A DNA stretch of 64,000 nt. It comes from Heterobilharzia americana. Its lineage: Eukaryota; Platyhelminthes; Trematoda; Strigeidida; Schistosomatidae. The notes beneath the pieces were generated by a model. It was given only the letters and a program-made list of their open reading frames with translations, had not been told where the DNA came from and did not search any database. Below, in pieces: positions 22,981-34,705 of this stretch. Every line of letters begins with the position of its first letter. Positions within the stretch are counted from its first letter, which is position 1. Position numbers and translations under genes: made by a program. The stretch lies in NCBI GenBank assembly GCA_944470555.2, contig OX104127.1, positions 141,936,786 through 142,000,785 of the forward strand. The letters run 5' to 3'.

Positions 22981-24560
22981 ATAGACTGCGATTTAATTAG
23001 ACGCTGCTACAATGTACAAGCTTTACTCTTACATTAGTAGATGGCTAGTGTAATAAGTTGTAAAACTAACAGAACTCTACTTCGAAGTTATAAGAAGTGA
23101 ACGGAGATTCCTTTAATGTCAGATTGACAGTAAACAGCAACATACACACGTTGATGTGCTCTCAGTCGGTATCATATTCTGATATTCTGCTATTTTCAAT
23201 GACGTTCTAGTCCCTTCAACTGAAAAATCAGAAATATTTCCTTCTGTCTTGTCAAGAGCCGTTTCATCGGTTGACTTGTCTGACGTATAAGATTTTGTAG
23301 TGTACACTCATACATGCATACCGAGTTGGTATGATTAATAAACTAACGATGAGTCAGGATTTGGTTGAAGTTTAAAGAAAAAAGGCACATGTAGCTTACA
23401 TGTCATCCTCATTTTTATGACTCAGCCGAATAGGTGAATATGTCACTGATTATCATCAAGTGATTGGCTGAAAAAGGTTTGTTAAGTAAAGTATGTATGT
23501 GTGTATGTATGGCAGCTGTGCTACACTACTTTACACGCTTAGTCAGTCGGATATTGGATTGTTTTGATTCACTGTGATTTATTTATTTGGGTTAACTTCT
23601 TTTCCATTATGCACAACAAACCATCCAGTCCATTGTTGGTCAGGATACCTTCAAATACGTGAAAATACTTTAATCTTCTTAATTGAACTATGACGTTAAA
23701 TCTACTGACAAAAAAAATGACTAAGATGGTTAGTTAGCTCTCTCTCTCTCTCTCTCTGGTGTCCCACTTTCACACATTTAACCCAAAATGAATTCAATTG
23801 TAAATATTGATTCTTTGTTTTCACACTAATTTTTTAAGTATCCTTTAAGGACATATATGACTAATGGAGGATATTTTAATCATAAATCAAGTATTGTATT
23901 CCTTTTAGGCAGGTGTCAGCAAATTGTCATTTGTTCAATCGATAATCTTTAATTGTTTATCAAAAAAGAGTTAATAAATTGGAGTGGAGGTGGGGCATTT
24001 TGGTACACCTGTCAGAATGATAATCAAGACCAATATACTAATCTGAGTAATTTTTTTTTAAGTGATGGTAGAGTGTAAACGAAGTGTCATATCTGGGTAC
24101 TTTTCGACAATTTGAAATCCCTTTTCTAACGTTATGCCCATACTGCAATATGCATCTGATTTTCATAGCTTTTGCCTACTGTTCTCCCCATTACCTTAAA
24201 ATAACCTACATGGCTGTTTGCACATCGTTGGTAGCTTTTTTCTTCTCTCTGCTCTCAAAACTGAACTCTTAGGTTGTTAACTATTTTTAACCATATGTGG
24301 ATTTAGTGTTGTCAAGGTCATTTGGAAGTGTATGTATTCAGCACCGCTATCAACTGTTTTGACTGTTGTTAAGACAGTAAAAAGCTCTCTGTCAACAGTT
24401 TATCTTTTCTTCTTGTCTTCGCGCATCGGTGGTATTGTTGCTATTGTGGTGGTTGACGTTCCGATTTGTGTTAGAGTCGATTCGTTTGTGCGTTAGGTTT
24501 GTATCGTTCGTTCGTTTGTTCGCCTCCATATCGGTGTTGTTAATTATGATCAAAGTAGTT
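22981..24560. other. Intronic stretch; short CT run only
   Basis: A (CT)n run at about 23738-23758. No exon or repeat family recognised otherwise. Confidence 0.5.
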
Positions 24561-24564
24561 ATTA

Positions 24565-24720
24565 CATGGTGGTGGTGGTGGTGGTATGTTTCTTCCTATT
24601 TTGGGACTCGTCAGCTGGTTGCACCTGATGGTATCCCTGCTGGGACTCGAACGCATCACTCACCACTTAAAATCCCAGAGTGGTATCCACTTGGTTGCTG
24701 AATCAAGAGAGCTATCTCTT
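24565..24720 (-). mobile_element. Sm-alpha-type hammerhead retroposon fragment
   Basis: - strand core CTGACGAG, TCCCAAAATAGGA, then GAAAC at about 24585-24625, next to a GGT triplet run. The B-box-like GTTCGAGTCCCAGC is present. Confidence 0.7.
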
Positions 24721-24874
24721 CCCCATAGACTGTTTACTATAAGGCATAGACTATTGGATTGGATACCTTGATTTATATGTGACCTGATTTTTGAAAAATA
24801 TTTTTTATGTTAAGCCGGACTCAAACTCAGAAGCTATATTCCAACGTGATGATAAGAAATGAAATTTATAATTA

Positions 24875-25380
24875 AATATGGAGGGAGTTGTGGAGATTTG
24901 GAATTATTTCAAGTTGTTATTCATTGTAGACTGACATCAGTTGGAGGGACAAAGGAAACCTGGGAGCACTGGACAGCTGTTTCGTCCTAGTATGGGACTC
25001 CTCAGAAGTGCGCACCCACCACCCCACCAGCAGGGATCGAACCCGCGACCTTCAGGATCTGCGGTCAGTGCGTTACCATTGAGCTAGCCACTGGGTCATA
25101 ACCCAATCGTCCATATTTCCAACTTCTGTTAGCTCACGATGTAGCTCAACCGCCACCCAATGTCGTCGTTGAGTAACTGTCCTCACGGCCATCAGGCTTT
25201 GACTCCACCGGTCACGACTTGTCATTGGAACTTCGGGAATACTTCTCGAAACTAGTCACCAATGAGCACCAGTTCAATTAAATTTTGAGGGAGTTGTGGA
25301 GATTTGGAATTATTTCAAGTTGTTATTGTTTGTTCCTCCAACTGATGTCAGTCTACAATGAATAACAACTTGAAATTTAT
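24875..25380 (-). mobile_element. Type 2 tRNA/hammerhead retroposon, partial dimer
   Basis: A full unit runs from GGAGGGAGTTGTGGAG near 24882. It has the hammerhead (24964-25015), a tRNA-like head (TGGCTAGCTCAATGG and GGTCGCGGGTTCGATCC on the - strand), and a body to about 25285, where the same GAGGGAGTTGTGG block begins a second, truncated unit. Unit length is about 404 bases. Confidence 0.85.
24964..25015 (-). ncRNA. Hammerhead ribozyme core, type 2
   Basis: - strand GCACTT CTGAGGAG TCCCATACTAGGA CGAAA, then ACAGCTGTC and CAGTGCTC. Core is complete, stem II GTCC/GGAC, stem I GCACT/AGTGC, stem III from the self-complementary ACAGCTGT, and GTC at the cleavage site. Confidence 0.7.
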
Positions 25381-25911
25381 AATTGTCAGTTTCCGCTACA
25401 CCAGAATAGATCCGTGCAAAGTGGTGAAGAAAGGCGTAGAGACTTCATCCATATCTTCATCCGACATCTTTGTTTCCGGATTGTATTCTTTTTTCTCTTT
25501 CAGACTTTTAATAAATTGGTAACTTGAACTGCTATTATCACTAACTTGAATCATTATCCCATTAGAGTTTGAAGACGAAGTTTTGTGAGAAGTTATAGAC
25601 TTTACGGTGATATTTACCAACTGGATAGCCACTTGAAAAACCTGGGAACACTAGACAATTGCTTCATTCTAATTGTAGACTATTAAGCAGAGAGCGCCCA
25701 CAAACTCATAGAGGATTAAACCCAGGACCATTAGGTCTCATGAAGAACACATTAAAATCCAGCTGATAGGTTATGGAATCAATTTGTGATAAATGTTATA
25801 TGAAGTAGACTATGATGAGGACCTTTATGAAAAGCTTTTAAATTCAATAAATCTTAGGATGGATTATTTCACCGAATAGTAACCACCAATGAGAGAATTT
25901 TCAAACTTGAA

Positions 25912-27020
25912 GTGATTGACACCACTACCCATCTGTTATTACACTTATTAGTGGTATTATTATTAACACTATTACTATCGGTATTATTACTGCATTATCA
26001 TCATAACCATTATTACTACCATTGTTATAATATTATTATTATTAACTACTATTGTATTATTATTATTATTATTATTACAACTATAATGACTGTTATAAGT
26101 ATTACTGTCGTTGGTATCATTATTATTATTATTATCAGTATTATCATTGCTATTACTATTATCATTATCACTAATACTGTTACTGTGATCATTACTATTA
26201 GTATCACTATTACTTCTATTATCACTACTACCTACCATTATTGTTACCAGTGATAATAGCATTGCTATGATTATCGTTAACATTATTATTACCATTATCA
26301 TTTATATTATTGTCACTATCAATTTTATTACTGACATTATTTTATTATTATTGATATTATTATCACAATGATTATTACGAGCATTGTTATTATTATGACT
26401 ATTATTATTGGTTCCATTATTTCTATCATTAGTACATTACTATTATGACTAGTTATTACTCCTTTTATTGCTACTACTACCATTATCATTGCCACTATTA
26501 CTATTCATACTATCATTATAACCCAACATTATTGTTTCTATTATCATTATTACTATTATTATTGTTACTGATAGTATTATTTTATTATCATTACTGTTCC
26601 ATTAACAACAACACTATTATAGTTTCCATTACATTTTTACTATTGTTATGAGTTCCTCTATTACCATACCGTTGTTATAACCGCTGTTGTTATTATATGT
26701 ATTGCTGTCATTATCATTACCGTTGTTACTATTATTATCATCGTTATTACTATTACCATGATTTTTGCCCGTACTATTATCATTACTATTGTCACTAGTA
26801 TTATTACCATTATCATTATCACTGTCATTATTATATTATTTTCACGATTACCAGGATTCTCTTTGCTTTTGTTGTTACTAATATTACCATCACAACTATT
26901 GCCAAAACTACGTATAATATTATTAGTATTATTATTGCTACGATTATCATCAGCAGTACTATTACTGCTATTAGCAATACTGCTATTATTAATGTCACTG
27001 CCATCATTTTTATTTTACCG
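25912..27020. repeat. ~1.1 kb imperfect ATT/ATC trinucleotide microsatellite
   Basis: Long, interrupted array of ATT with ATC, ACT and GTT variants. The open frames over it are artefacts of triplet periodicity (runs of Ile, Leu, Tyr or Asn, Asp). It resumes at 28113-28380 beyond RTE copy 6. 25640-25800 before it is a decayed type 2 retroposon. Confidence 0.9.
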
Positions 27021-27021
27021 T

Positions 27022-28112
27022 CATCATTATTATTTGTCCCTTGGGTTTCTAGTGGAACATACGGCTTCAGTAGCACGTCTCCATTCCACTCTTTCTCTGC
27101 AATCTTTTGAAACTCCCTCCACGACAGCCCACAACCTCTCATTTCTTCCTCACACAATCTCCTCCATGTCACCCTCACCTCGGACGCCCATTTCGTCACT
27201 TCCCATCTGTGTTCCACTCGAGTGACTGGCCTGTCGCGTGATGTCCCCAGTCGGTCTTCTCAGTGTATGTCCAGTCCAATCCATCTACACTTCCTTCCAG
27301 TGCATATTTGTTCAGCAATAGGTTCTTGGTTGATTCGTTCCCAGAGTTCCTTGTTGCTAATTCTTTCTGGCCATCTGATCTTCAGTAACGAGTGAGTGTA
27401 GGCGGCAGTTGTTGATGAATGTCTGTAGTTTGCTGAAAATGCCTTTCGTAACGCACCAAGCCTCTCAACCATCACATAGATTCACTCACTCACTCGACTG
27501 AATTAGTGTTGAAAATCTGGATATTGTTGACGCTTTATGCTGAGTGTTGTGCAGTGTAGTATATCTCCACACTGGTTTCAGGCTAGTGAACGCCTGTCTT
27601 GTTTTGGCAATCCTGGCTGACTTTGACGTCCTCGTCTGTGCCTGTGCCGCCTGTAGTTGAAATGATGCTGCCCTGCCTAGGTAGGTGTAGGTGAAAGAGG
27701 CTACTTCCCTTGAGTTTCTCCTGTTGATGGTGATTGGAGCTTGTTTTTGTTGTTAATGTTCGTTGGGCATCTTCATCACCTGTGTCTTCTCTACGTTCAC
27801 TTGAAGTGCCGTCTTCGCTGCCCTGCCTCGCCTCTTGTGTCAACTTGTTAGTTTTTGCCTGTAGATCTTCAAGTTTGTGTGACGTTAGACATAAGTCATC
27901 GGCGAAATACAAATCTTCTAGGTTCTTTTCCCCGGTCCAGCCAGCGTATTCACCTCTTCTCGCTCCTCACAGTTTGTTGCATGATTTAGTCCACTACAAT
28001 CAGGAATATCATGGGTGATAGTAGACAGCTTTGTCTTACTCCTGTCTTCACTTCAAAGGCATCACTGAACTTTTCATTGTTAATTACTTGGCATGTAGCG
28101 TTTTCATATGTC
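27022..28112 (-). mobile_element. 5'-truncated RTE-like retrotransposon, copy 6, inside the microsatellite
   Basis: 3' signature ATTTGTCCCTTGGGTTTC at 27030. The - strand encodes FADDLCLTSHKLED and the C-terminal blocks, and shares the FADD/NVEKTQ frame break (about 27825-27850). Triplet microsatellite lies on both sides. Confidence 0.9.
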
Positions 28113-28380
28113 ATAATTCTATTATTGCTGCCATTATTATCATTACTGTTGTTGCTATCACTATTACTATTGTTGCTATTATTATTGGTATTGCTATCAT
28201 TTCTATTTTTACGATTATTACTACCGCCACCGTCATTGTCACTGGTAGTATTATCATTGCCATTATTACTATTTTTATTGTTATTACTACATTGTCATCA
28301 CTCTTATTTTTACTACTGGCATTATTATTAGTGCTGTTTTTATTGGGGTTATTATTACCATTATTGTTGTCATCTGTGTT
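28113..28380. repeat. ATT-type trinucleotide microsatellite, second block
   Basis: Same composition as 25912-27020, flanking the 5' end of RTE copy 6. Hydrophobic open frames here are artefacts of the repeat. Confidence 0.85.
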
Positions 28381-28854
28381 GCACCCAGAGGCCCTGGTAA
28401 TGTATTATTGTGAGTAGGATAAGTCATCTGTAGCAGTAGATGAAGTACAAGGATTGTATAATACCGGATATTAAGAAACGTTATACCCTTAGTTTACATA
28501 CAGAACGAAACGTTGCAATAAACACTGGTACTTTTGCTTTACAGCCAAGTATCAGTTATATGAGTACAAGAAATATAACTGCAATAAATGCAAAACTTAG
28601 ACAGAAAATTTTCAAGATAAGGAAATACAGAAGTGATAATGCAATTCATCAACTGCTTTTTAGTATACGAGGGCACTAAATAGGGTGAACTTATCACTGA
28701 ATGAATGTCATCTATTTGCACAATATATATAGTGTGAAAGTCACTGATTTGCTTCGGGGTGACTATAATGTCGTAATTTAGAATTAAATCTAGAAATATA
28801 AGCGGGAATACAATGGAGATGAGACCATGATTGATGTTTACTCTTTGAATAAAT

Positions 28855-29090
28855 GTTAGATGGAGGCGAACGGCAGGAAACCCCAATGGACCTAGGTTCC
28901 GTGCTTCTCGATACTCATCACCAAAGCATATAAACAATCTCTATGGAACTGATGTACCTCCTTAGATTCCAACCTGTGTCACTCAGTGTTGCAGTTAGAA
29001 ACGTTACTATTGAGCTATTCGGGCTGTGATTAACCTCCGGAAGGACTGAATTAGGCTTATTGATTGATCACTGAAGAGTAATCAACTTCA
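28855..29090 (-). mobile_element. Diverged type 3 tRNA/hammerhead retroposon
   Basis: Shares GGCAGGAAxCCxATGGACCT and the GTGCTTCTCGATACTCATCA arm with the copy at 11215-11540. The core is damaged (GTGATGAG, GGAA). 28381-28854 shows nothing recognised. Confidence 0.55.
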
Positions 29091-29204
29091 TGTTGTCTAG
29101 TCGTATCAATCACTTTTTGTAATTTGAATAAACTTTTTATGCTACATAATACCAGCTCAAGTAAATGCAGACTTTTGGGAATACTATTTTAGGAGTGAAT
29201 TTAA

Positions 29205-29340
29205 AGGCAACTCTAACAACAACTGAAATGACCAATCAGACTACTACATTTCATGAAAATCTTCTTTTCCAGCTAGAATAAAGAAACCTAATTGATTATT
29301 TCTGTCGTTGCTAGGGTGGTCTTTAAAGTCCCCCCCCCCA
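29205..29340. mobile_element. Foldback/MITE-like element
   Basis: Starts AAAGGCAACTCTAACAAC and ends GTTGCTAGGGTGGTCTTTAAAG, with CCAATCAGACT and TAATTGATTATTTC inner arms. Confidence 0.75.
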
Positions 29341-29724
29341 TTTTAGTCTACACTGATCAGTGAATTATCATCCTGTCTAATCCAATTAATTACAAATTAT
29401 TTTGAAAGAAACACTGAAAGTCGTATGATAATTTACCCTTAGTAAGATTCGCTTAACCTTCAAGTAATTAATATGGAATAATCGCTTTAGTAGTAACAAT
29501 GGTTGTTTCAGTATTCCTATTTTATTCCAACTGTTATAAAATTTTGGTGTTCACACTGTATTTAACATCTGGTCATCAAATGATGACTTGTTTATGGAGC
29601 TAACATCCTTGGAAGCCTGAATAAAAAAAACTTTGGTCAACCAAAAAGTTTCCATCGTATATATTACATCAAATTACTCGTTTCGCATTAGTTTTAATTA
29701 TTTAGATGTCAATTTATGAGTGAC

Positions 29725-29865
29725 TTTAATGTCCACCTTTAAACAAACTATGAAACAGCCAATCATGTTTCTGTATTCTTTGGAAATTTATCTCGGCTAA
29801 AATACCGCAAGCTGATTGGTTATTTTGGCAGTTATTAGAGTGGCCATTAACGTCGTCCTAATTTA
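29725..29865. mobile_element. Foldback/MITE-like element, diverged
   Basis: Arms GTGACTTTAATGTCCACC and GTGGCCATTAACGTCGTCC. Inner GCCAATCATG and GATTGGTTATTTTGG. A piece of the 4.7/33.2 kb repeat lies just before it. Confidence 0.65.
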
Positions 29866-29948
29866 TCGTAAAATCTAGTCTCTAGCGTATTCGCGCATTT
29901 CATCTTCCATCCACTAACTCACACTTCCTTGTCAAGGTCATTCGACCA

Positions 29949-32195
29949 ACGAGTTGAGCGTCCGAGGTGACATGGAGGAGATGGTGTGAGGAAGAAATGA
30001 AAACTTATGGTCAGTCGTGGAGCCAGGTAAGAAAACAAGACTGCAGAGAAGAGAGTGAAATGGTGACGTGCTACTAAAGCCCTATGTTCCACTAGCAACC
30101 CAAAGCACAAATGATAACTTATAAAATAATATATATGGAGTTGTGGCTCGTTGGTTTAAAGAGTTGACTTTCAACCAGTGGTTCACGGTTTCGAACTCCA
30201 CTTCATCTAACGAGATTTGAGCATTCTTCAAGCAATAAATGTGTCTTATTGTCTACTGCATGAATACGCACAAGGCCGCTGAGTATATTTCAATTTGAAA
30301 AGTGTATATTAATTCGATAACAAACCAAATGCAAGTAATGTATGTGAATGTGAGCAATTTCCGCTTAGTGACTCCCTTAACAGCACAACACAAGTAATTA
30401 AAAACAACTGTCTCAATTATTTTCATGCAGATGACCTTCTTCAATTCTTGCATTCAACATATATCTTTCTGAATCTGGAAACAAAACATCAAGCCTCAGC
30501 TAGTTAGTTGTCTATGTTATCTAGATTAATAAAACTGAGGTACCTGATATATTTCGGGTTGACTAAGAGAATGAATACTTTAGGTATGATGAATCAATTT
30601 GCAAACGATTTACAAATTACATGGTTCACTTTGATATTTCTCACAATTGAGAGGTTTTTCAACTACTCAACTGTGGCGTCAATAAGGCTTCCTTGGAACC
30701 CAAGTCGCCGACATTACAAAGTGTGATGTCTGACACAAAAGAGGTTAAGAACGAGTGAAAGACACTAGTGAACAAGCTGAGTAGTTAGAACTCACTCAGG
30801 TTGATCTATGGATCACGTCAATAAGACCAGAAATTAATGTTATCACAAAGTAATTCAGAAGTGAGTTTGTATGAAGGTTAGTGTTGGAGAGGGAGGGGGA
30901 GGGGGAGCGGGAGTGGGAGTGGGACAAGGGATTTTTGGTGAATCTTTTCCCTACTTGTTGTGTAGATAAAGTTTAGTGCACCACAATACCAGTAGGAGAA
31001 GTAACTGTTGATTGATTGTGTGGAGTGACTGAAAGTCGTGGTGTTATTATAGTCACAAACATGAAGGCTTCTTGTAATCTCATATCTGTTGGCATTATTC
31101 ACAAGCATCCTCTATAGGCATAGAAGCCATACAGTTGTTTTAACACTGCAGACAGTACATTTAAAACAAACCACAAAGGTTCACATGTATGTGTATGCAG
31201 CTGCAATGAAATTCCAAAACATCACCACCTTCAAATAATACATCATACTACCCATAATACTAATTCTATTTCTCCTCCTTCCACTTGTTAGCATGCGTTT
31301 CCTCACTGCTTCCACTTTCTCCCTACGTGGAAATGCTAACATATCATAGATAAACAACTGAATCATCTAGAATGTATTCAATGGTGGGGTATTTTTCTGG
31401 GACACACCTGAAATTAGTCTGACCTTGAAGGCCACGCTAGCAACAACTCAAATAACCAATCGGACTTCTCTATTTTATCAGGATTTGTCTTTTCAACCGA
31501 AATGAAGGTATCTAATTGGTTGTTTCGGTTGTTGTTAGAGTGATCTTTGAAGTCACCCAAACATTAGATTAGTCAAGCAGTTAATTTTAATTACCAACTT
31601 TATTTCGATGTTCTCAATGGTTCATCACATCCAACGTTGTATTAAATGCGATTATGAGAAAGGTGTTTAGTAAAAAATGTCACCAGTACGTATTATTTGC
31701 AGTCGCAAATTATTATGGATTATAAAGCAAGAGCAATTCATACTTTCACCTTGCAACACATCTAACTAATCAACATTCAGATTTTATTTTCCATTGACTG
31801 ACTTATACTATTCTGTCGAGGTCGTAGGGTTGATTAATAGTCTATCGTGAACAGGTTAAAAAGTATGGTGCCTGTATGTGCATCCCGTGGTAGTGGTCAA
31901 TCGAATCAAATGAGAAATCACAAATGAGATTTCAAATATCGTTACATTATTCTACGCGACTTTTGTTCAAACTATTCTGGAATCGTGCAATCAAGTGTCA
32001 TACAGTACTAGTTAGTTAGTTAGTTAGTTTATCTTTCTTGTTATACGTGACATTCTTAGAATTGATGAAGGTGCTGTAGTAGCAATACTTTTGTTCTTCA
32101 AAAGGTTATAATCATTCATGTACAATACCAAAATCAGACTGAGTTATAAATTCCCCAGTTATTTAGTATTTCTTTGTGTACACAATATGAAAACA
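29949..32195. repeat. Right arm of the ~2.2 kb inverted duplication
   Basis: Reverse complement of 170-2480, starting inside the 3' end of an RTE copy (29949-30112, + strand), followed by the tRNA-like segment (30130-30210), a G-rich tract (30888-30925) and a foldback element (31405-31560). It lacks about 80 bases present in the left arm and carries a TTAG run near 32010. No gene recognised. Confidence 0.9.
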
Positions 32196-32854
32196 ATAGT
32201 GGTAAACCGTTAGTTAGCTATATGATTGGGTGAAATTTTTCAGTATATCGTCAATCAGTATAACGCTTAATCTCCGATTTCAAGAGTCTCTGAAGAAAAG
32301 TTATCCCATAATAATATTTTCTAAGACATAGGTTAGTCAATAAAGGTTTCGAAGCTATTTACGGAAAGCTTTGAATCTATGTTCCATGCATGTTTTGCAC
32401 TTATCATTATGGATATATGTTGACAGCATCAACAGAATTCATGCTTCCGTAGAAGTGTTAGCGTCTGTCATGCTATGGGACAGTAAGAGATCTGAATGTT
32501 GAGGTATTCGAATCAGTGAAGTGATGAGTTTCACGCTGATTTAGTACTAAACACTAACCAAAATTTTCGATCACTTCCTCCTACATAGTATATTCACTTT
32601 AATAACGGAAACGTAGGTGTACATTCTCCTCTTAATTGTGTTAAACTATAAAATTTTGTCTGAATATATGACAAAGACTAATAGGATGATAAAACATTAC
32701 ATTCACCTGATGTACTAATCACTTTAGCATTTTTATAAAGTAAGTAATTTGGTAAATTTATTATCACAAAAAGTGCAAGAATGTTTGTTTTAAAGTTTAT
32801 ATCCAGTGATTATTCAGTGTGTTTAATCCGGTCCTACAGGAAATTAGTCGTGGC

Positions 32855-33015
32855 CGGAATAGCTCAGTGGTAACGTCTTTGACTGCAGTACTGAGTGATA
32901 TTGTTTCGAACATCAGTCGGTACACTAGTTCCGTAGATGTTCCTTATACGCTATGTTGACGACTGCTAAAAAGTACGGAACCTGGGTCGACTAAGGTTTC
33001 CTGACGATTGCATCA
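32855..33015 (+). mobile_element. tRNA/hammerhead retroposon, type 3-like
   Basis: A tRNA-like head (GGCCGGAATAGCTCAGTGG, then a TTTCGAACATC B-box-like segment) is followed by a hammerhead-like core at 32950-33000: TTGACGAC, TGCTAAAAAGTAC, GGAA, then GGTC. Two core bases are mutated but stem II (GUGCU/AGUAC if the C is restored to G) pairs fully. 32196-32854 shows nothing recognised. Confidence 0.5.
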
Positions 33016-33124
33016 ATCCAACTGAAACTGTGGTTCTGTTTGTTGAATGGAACAAGCAACAGTGAGACTTCCTGAAGTGATGTCACGTTCGACCAATCGT
33101 CGTTGACTTTGCTCACATGCTTAA

Positions 33125-33490
33125 AATTTTGGGTTGCCAAGACATTTCCATTGTATATATTACATGAAATTACTCCCTTTTGTACTTGTTTTAATTATTC
33201 AAATGTCAACAAATCGTAGAACGTACTCTCGTGCGTTTTTTAAAATGTCTTTAGCTTATAATCAGACAAGTTGACAACAAAATTACAAAAAAAATCACCA
33301 TAGATGGCAGTCGGCTCTTGAGTTCGCAACAGTTCATCACATAATTATTACAGGAATAGTTATCAGGAAGTGGAGATTTTTATACTGGCTGAATAATCCT
33401 CCACGACCAAATGTACGGGTGCTTTTCTAGCCGTCCCCTTTGTGCAGCAACTTACCCTCAAACTATACGATAACCTAAGAACAACTGGCC
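33125..33490. repeat. Inverted copy of the 4.66-5.06 kb unclassified repeat
   Basis: Matches the reverse complement of 4660-5060 over its length with scattered differences. It is directly followed by RTE copy 8. Confidence 0.7.
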
Positions 33491-33494
33491 ATTG

Positions 33495-34015
33495 TGTATT
33501 ATTGCTTATCATACTGTATGGCTCAGAGACTTGGTGCGTTACGAAAAGTATTTTCAACAAACTACAGACATTCATCAACAACAGCCGTCTACACTGGCTC
33601 GATAATGAAGATCAGATGGATTGCCAGAATAATGAGAATAAGCAAGAAGGAACTGTGGCTGGCTGGCTGGCTGGCAACAAACCAACTGAGCAAGAACCTA
33701 TCACTCAACAAATATGCACTGGAATGAAGTGTAGATGGATTGGACTGGACATACACTGAGAAGACCATTCGGGGACATCACATACCAGGTCTTCAAGTGG
33801 GACCCAAATGGGAAGCGACGAGTCGGGCGTCCAAGGACAGGGTGACATCAAGGAGATCGTGCGAGGAAGAAATTAGAGCTTCTGGGCTGTCATGGAGCTA
33901 GGTTGAAAAGATTGCAGAGAAAGAGTGGAATGGAGACGTGCTACTGAAGCCGTATGTTCCACTGGGAACCCAAGGGACAAATAATAATAATAATAATGAT
34001 AATAATAATACTGTT
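33495..34015 (+). mobile_element. RTE-like retrotransposon 3' fragment, copy 8
   Basis: Encodes ILYGSETWCVTKSIFNKLQTF, NEDQMDCQNNENKQEGT and CRWIGLDIH, and ends GGGACAAATAATAATAATAA. Severely 5'-truncated. Confidence 0.85.
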
Positions 34016-34079
34016 ATAACTAACATTATTGAACAGCGATGGTTATTTAATTTGAAAATACTCCAGAAGGATTTAGAGG

Positions 34080-34510
34080 TAGTATTTATCACGGACTGAC
34101 ATCATTTGGGGAACCATTGAAAACCTGAGAGCACGCGACAGCTGTTTCGTCGTAGTATGGGACTCCTAAGCAGTATGTACCCATCGCCGGGCTAGGGATC
34201 AAACTCAAAACCTTCAGGTAACATGGTTTTCAGTGGTTCAACAGTTTTGCAAATTCTGTCAATTCACTATATAAAGCGTCTATCCATCACTCAAAGTCTT
34301 CACTTGGCATCCACTTCCCTTCCCACTAGTTGACTCCACAGGTCACTTATAGCTTTACATTAGAACTTTGTGATAAATATCTGGAAACGTGTAACTAATG
34401 AGCATTATATAGTAGTGTATTTTTGAGTTGAATTAGGATGTCCAATCCTCCTAGATTTTCAATGATCTCTCAACTGACGTCATTCCGTGATGAATACTAC
34501 CTTTAAATTT
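34080..34510 (-). mobile_element. Type 2 tRNA/hammerhead retroposon, diverged subfamily
   Basis: Begins GTAGTATTTATCACGGACTG and ends with its rough complement (CGTGATGAATACTACC) at 34500. The hammerhead segment near 34139-34190 has CTTAGGAG in place of CTGAGGAG, so it is probably inactive. Confidence 0.75.
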
Positions 34511-34580
34511 CATATTGTATTGAAAAATTATTGTCTAGAATAAAAGTGACCATTTATTAATGATAGATCGTGGCCAGCAG

Positions 34581-34628
34581 CGGAATCCAGGATGCGCATT
34601 TCGTCCTATTTGAGACTCGTCAGCTGGA
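34581..34628 (-). ncRNA. Hammerhead ribozyme core, Sm-alpha type
   Basis: CCAG CTGACGAG TCTCAAATAGGA CGAAA, then GCGCATC and CTGGATTCC. Core intact; stem I CCAG/CTGG; cleavage triplet ATC, which the NUH rule allows. Confidence 0.75.
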
Positions 34629-34649
34629 ACAACATCACTCGCTGGGAAG

Positions 34650-34705
34650 CAGGTACATGCAGCTGACGAGTTCCCAAATAGGACGAAATGCTCATCGTGT
34701 ATTCC
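34650..34705 (+). ncRNA. Hammerhead ribozyme core, Sm-alpha type
   Basis: ATGCAG CTGACGAG TTCCCAAATAGGA CGAAA, then GCTCATC and GTGTAT. Core intact; stem I ATGCA pairs with TGTAT through A-U, U-A, G-U, C-G, A-U. Triplet ATC. Confidence 0.75.

Noticed and set aside
25912..26301. 113- and 104-codon open frames, hydrophobic or Asn/Asp-rich
   Set aside because: They follow the three-base period of an ATT/ATC microsatellite; no domain and no splice context.
28011..28417. Long Leu/Ile-rich frames resembling membrane proteins
   Set aside because: Same trinucleotide array as above, overlapping the 5' edge of an RTE copy.
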